64,000 nt of DNA from Lujinxingia vulgaris (GTDB lineage: Bacteria; Myxococcota_A; Bradymonadia; Bradymonadales; Bradymonadaceae), in assembly GCF_007997015.1 (NCBI RefSeq), contig NZ_VOSM01000003.1, forward strand, positions 496,001-560,000, written 5' to 3'. Under the pieces are notes generated by a model. That model searched no databases. It was given only the letters and a program-made list of their open reading frames with translations, and was not told the origin of the DNA. Below, one piece after another: positions 62,104-64,000 of this stretch; positions within the stretch are counted from its first letter, which is position 1; every line of letters starts with the position of its first letter. The translations under genes and the position numbers were made by a program.

Positions 62104-63765
62104 TCACATCAACAGGTGGCCGGCATCGTAATCCTGAATCTGCGAGTCCCCACTGATGGAGAGCTGCGCAAACTGGTTGAAGCCGGTTCGCATATCGGTG
62201 GCCCGCACGCTGAGCATGCCGTTGGTGTCGACCTCAAAGGTCACCTCGATCTGCACCTCTTCGCGGGGGCCAGGGGGGATGTCCGTGAGCTCCAGCACGC
62301 CCAGCTGCTGGTTATCCTCGATACGACGGCTGTTGCCCGAGTAGATCGGCAGTACCACCCGGGTCTGATCGTCGCGCGAGGTCGAGAAGTAGCGCGAGCG
62401 CTCCAGAGGAAGTTGACCGTTGCGCTCGATGATGATGTCCATCACCCCGCCGACGGTGGCCACCCCCAGCGCGTGCGGGGTCACGTCGATAAGCAGCGGG
62501 CCGGCCTGAGCGGCCTGCTCGGCGGAGTCGATCTCTTCGAGCCAGCTCTCATCGACCTCGTCGATGCCCTCGTCAAACCCGGCGACCGCCGGAATCGCAG
62601 GCATCGGTGCCGGGGCGGCCTGCTCCTGAACCATGGAGGCTCCGAAGACCGCAGCACCCACCGCCACCACCTCGTCGGGATCAATGCCCAGGACCGGCTC
62701 GCGATTGAAGAACTCACGCGCGCGCCGCTGCACAAGGGGCACACGGGTGGAGCCGCCGACCAGCACGAGGTGGTCGATCTCGGCGCGCTGCAGCCCGGCG
62801 CTGCGCAGCGCGTCTTCGCAGGTCGTCAGGCTTTGGTCGACGATATCAACGCAGCGCTTCTCGAAGTTGTCGCGGGTCAGCGAGAAGTCGAGCTCCAGTT
62901 CGGTGACCGTGCCCGGGATGGTCTCGCGGATCATCATGCGCACGGCGTCCTGTTGGCTCAGCCCTTTTTTGATCTCTTCGGCGTAGACGCGCAGGCGCTG
63001 TCGCACCAGCTCATCGGCAGAAAGGTCAACGTGGTGCTGACGCTCAAAGGCGTTGAGGATCGCGCTGACCAGTCGAAAGTCGAAGTCGTCGCCCCCCAGG
63101 TAGCTGTTGCCCGCGGTGGAGAGCACCTCAAAGACATTGCCGCGAAGCTCCAGCAGGGTCACATCGAAGGTACCTCCGCCGAAGTCATAGATTGCCACGC
63201 GCTCGCGCTTGTCGCTGCCGTAGCCGTAGGCCAGCGCTGCCGCAGTGGGCTCGTTGATAAGGCGCAGAACCTCCAGCCCGGCAAGCTCCCCGGCGCGTTT
63301 GGTGGCGCGCCGCTGGGCCTCATCGAAGTTCGCCGGCACCGTGATCACAGCCCGGGTCACCGGTTGCCCCAGGTAATCCTGCGCCAGACCTTTGAGGTAA
63401 TGCAGCACGCGCGCGCCGATGCCCTCCGGCGGGTGAAGCTGCTGCTGCACCTGAATGCGCGGGGTGTTGTCTTCGGCCGGAACGATGGGAAAGGGAAAGA
63501 GCCCCATCAACATCTTGATCTCGGGGCTATCAAAGGGCCGCCCAATAAGACGCTTGGCGCTGAACACCGTGTTCATCGGATCGCTAAGCCGGTAGGGGCG
63601 CGCGTCGTTACCCACGATCGCCTGCCCCCCCTCCATCAGGTGCACAATCGAGGGATGCACCCGGCGCCCCTGGGCGTCCGGGATCACGATCGCCTCGCCC
63701 TCCAGCACCACTGAGATCACGGAGTTCGAGGTTCCAAGGTCGATCCCTGCGACAATCTCCGACAT
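62104..63765 (-). CDS. Short Hsp70/DnaK-like chaperone with acidic insertion near the linker
   Basis: 553 residues from ATG 63765 (AGGAG six bases upstream), against about 640 for DnaK. The ATPase domain is intact: [42 protein letters not shown] and [13 protein letters not shown] stretch of about 40 residues, Ala/Pro then Asp/Glu (380-421), sits before the linker, which reads [13 protein letters not shown] rather than DVLLLDVTP. The beta substrate-binding domain is present ([29 protein letters not shown]), but the helical lid is almost absent. No DnaJ or GrpE is adjacent. A specialised chaperone rather than the main DnaK. Confidence 0.88.
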   Translation of the reverse strand: MSEIVAGIDLGTSNSVISVVLEGEAIVIPDAQGRRVHPSIVHLMEGGQAIVGNDARPYRLSDPMNTVFSAKRLIGRPFDSPEIKMLMGLFPFPIVPAEDNTPRIQVQQQLHPPEGIGARVLHYLKGLAQDYLGQPVTRAVITVPANFDEAQRRATKRAGELAGLEVLRLINEPTAAALAYGYGSDKRERVAIYDFGGGTFDVTLLELRGNVFEVLSTAGNSYLGGDDFDFRLVSAILNAFERQHHVDLSADELVRQRLRVYAEEIKKGLSQQDAVRMMIRETIPGTVTELELDFSLTRDNFEKRCVDIVDQSLTTCEDALRSAGLQRAEIDHLVLVGGSTRVPLVQRRAREFFNREPVLGIDPDEVVAVGAAVFGASMVQEQAAPAPMPAIPAVAGFDEGIDEVDESWLEEIDSAEQAAQAGPLLIDVTPHALGVATVGGVMDIIIERNGQLPLERSRYFSTSRDDQTRVVLPIYSGNSRRIEDNQQLGVLELTDIPPGPREEVQIEVTFEVDTNGMLSVRATDMRTGFNQFAQLSISGDSQIQDYDAGHLLM

Positions 63766-64000
63766 CTGCATCTCCTGCGAGTTCGGTCCGGTTAGGTCGT
63801 TGCTGGTCTTACGCATCATGGTGACGCGCGCCATGCGCACGTCAGAATCGTGCGCCCTGCGTACACGGGGCGCGATGGTGCCACAGCCCGGCCATAGCGG
63901 CCAACCTCGACGTGATGATGCGTCGCTTCACAATCGCCTCGATTATGCTTGACCGGGGAATGGGCGAGTTGAAGATTGCCGGGCGAAGTCCCCCGGAGCC
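63766..64000. other. Right-edge region without a supported gene
   Basis: The 235 bases contain the Hsp70 upstream region. A small inverted repeat (GCGCCC...GGGCGC, near 63852-63873) is visible. An ATG at 63960 opens a plus-strand frame to the window edge but only 13 codons can be seen, too few to call. Confidence 0.3.

Noticed and set aside
61984-63714. 576-codon plus-strand frame antisense to the Hsp70 gene
   Set aside because: Shadow frame; the minus-strand gene has all Hsp70 ATPase motifs.
63960-64000. Possible plus-strand gene start at the right edge
   Set aside because: Only 13 codons are visible and the upstream sequence has no clear ribosome site, so it cannot be judged.

Overview
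The window reads as a chromosomal stretch of a high-GC Gram-negative bacterium. Almost every recognisable gene is bacterial core metabolism or envelope biogenesis. The accessory content suggests a Myxococcota/Bradymonadia-like (former deltaproteobacterial) organism: many divergent Asp/Glu-rich lipoproteins, two tandem outer-membrane barrels of a type common in myxobacteria, an 'EPND' pre-peptidase-type lipoprotein, a Hanks-type kinase, and a PP2C phosphatase fused to a cyclic-nucleotide-binding domain. That assignment is inference from gene content. I saw no rRNA, tRNA, CRISPR array, insertion sequence or prophage.

Layout. 1-4250: end of a DUF72-like gene, two small coiled-coil genes and a large lipoprotein. 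4326-8576 (+): galT and glgA (sugar-nucleotide/glycogen), then the carboxyltransferase subunit of an acyl-CoA carboxylase. 8791-12549 (-): citrate synthase and an ArnT-like glycosyltransferase. 12822-14155 (+): lytic transglycosylase overlapping pgsA. 24614-14184 (-): a seven-gene block of two OM barrels, a 1011-residue TPR protein, an Ig-like membrane protein, a DUF4350-like protein, a MoxR ATPase and a DUF58 protein, most overlapping or only a few bases apart. 30427-24862 (-): smc and ftsY.

30578-34305 is the accessory spot: a cytochrome P450 and a small membrane protein on the minus strand, diverging from an asparagine-synthetase-like ATPase. The ATPase is followed 22 bases later by a 65-codon ORF whose product matches the lasso-peptide leader pattern Y-x2-P-x-L-x3-G-x5-T-x-G with two conservative departures. 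No leader peptidase or separate recognition-element protein is present, so this looks like a minimal or split RiPP locus and is the most interesting feature here. A solitary TaqI-type adenine methyltransferase (34315-36120, -) and a Ser/Thr kinase (36190-37617, +) follow.

47154-37673 (-) is an outer-membrane biogenesis block: prfB (with a programmed +1 frameshift), lolC/E, lolD, bamA, skp/ompH, an EPND lipoprotein and udk. 53029-47424 (-): PP2C-cNMP phosphatase, a membrane protein, a JAMM-like protein and enolase. 58252-53203 (-): lepA, lepB, pyrB, carA. 58611-59219 (+): a lipoprotein with five calcium-loop-like motifs. 63765-59366 (-): a short Hsp70, a lipoprotein, TatD and TcdA.

Several housekeeping proteins (Smc, LolC/E, Hsp70, FtsY) carry long acidic insertions or extensions absent from textbook homologues, a recurrent property of this genome.
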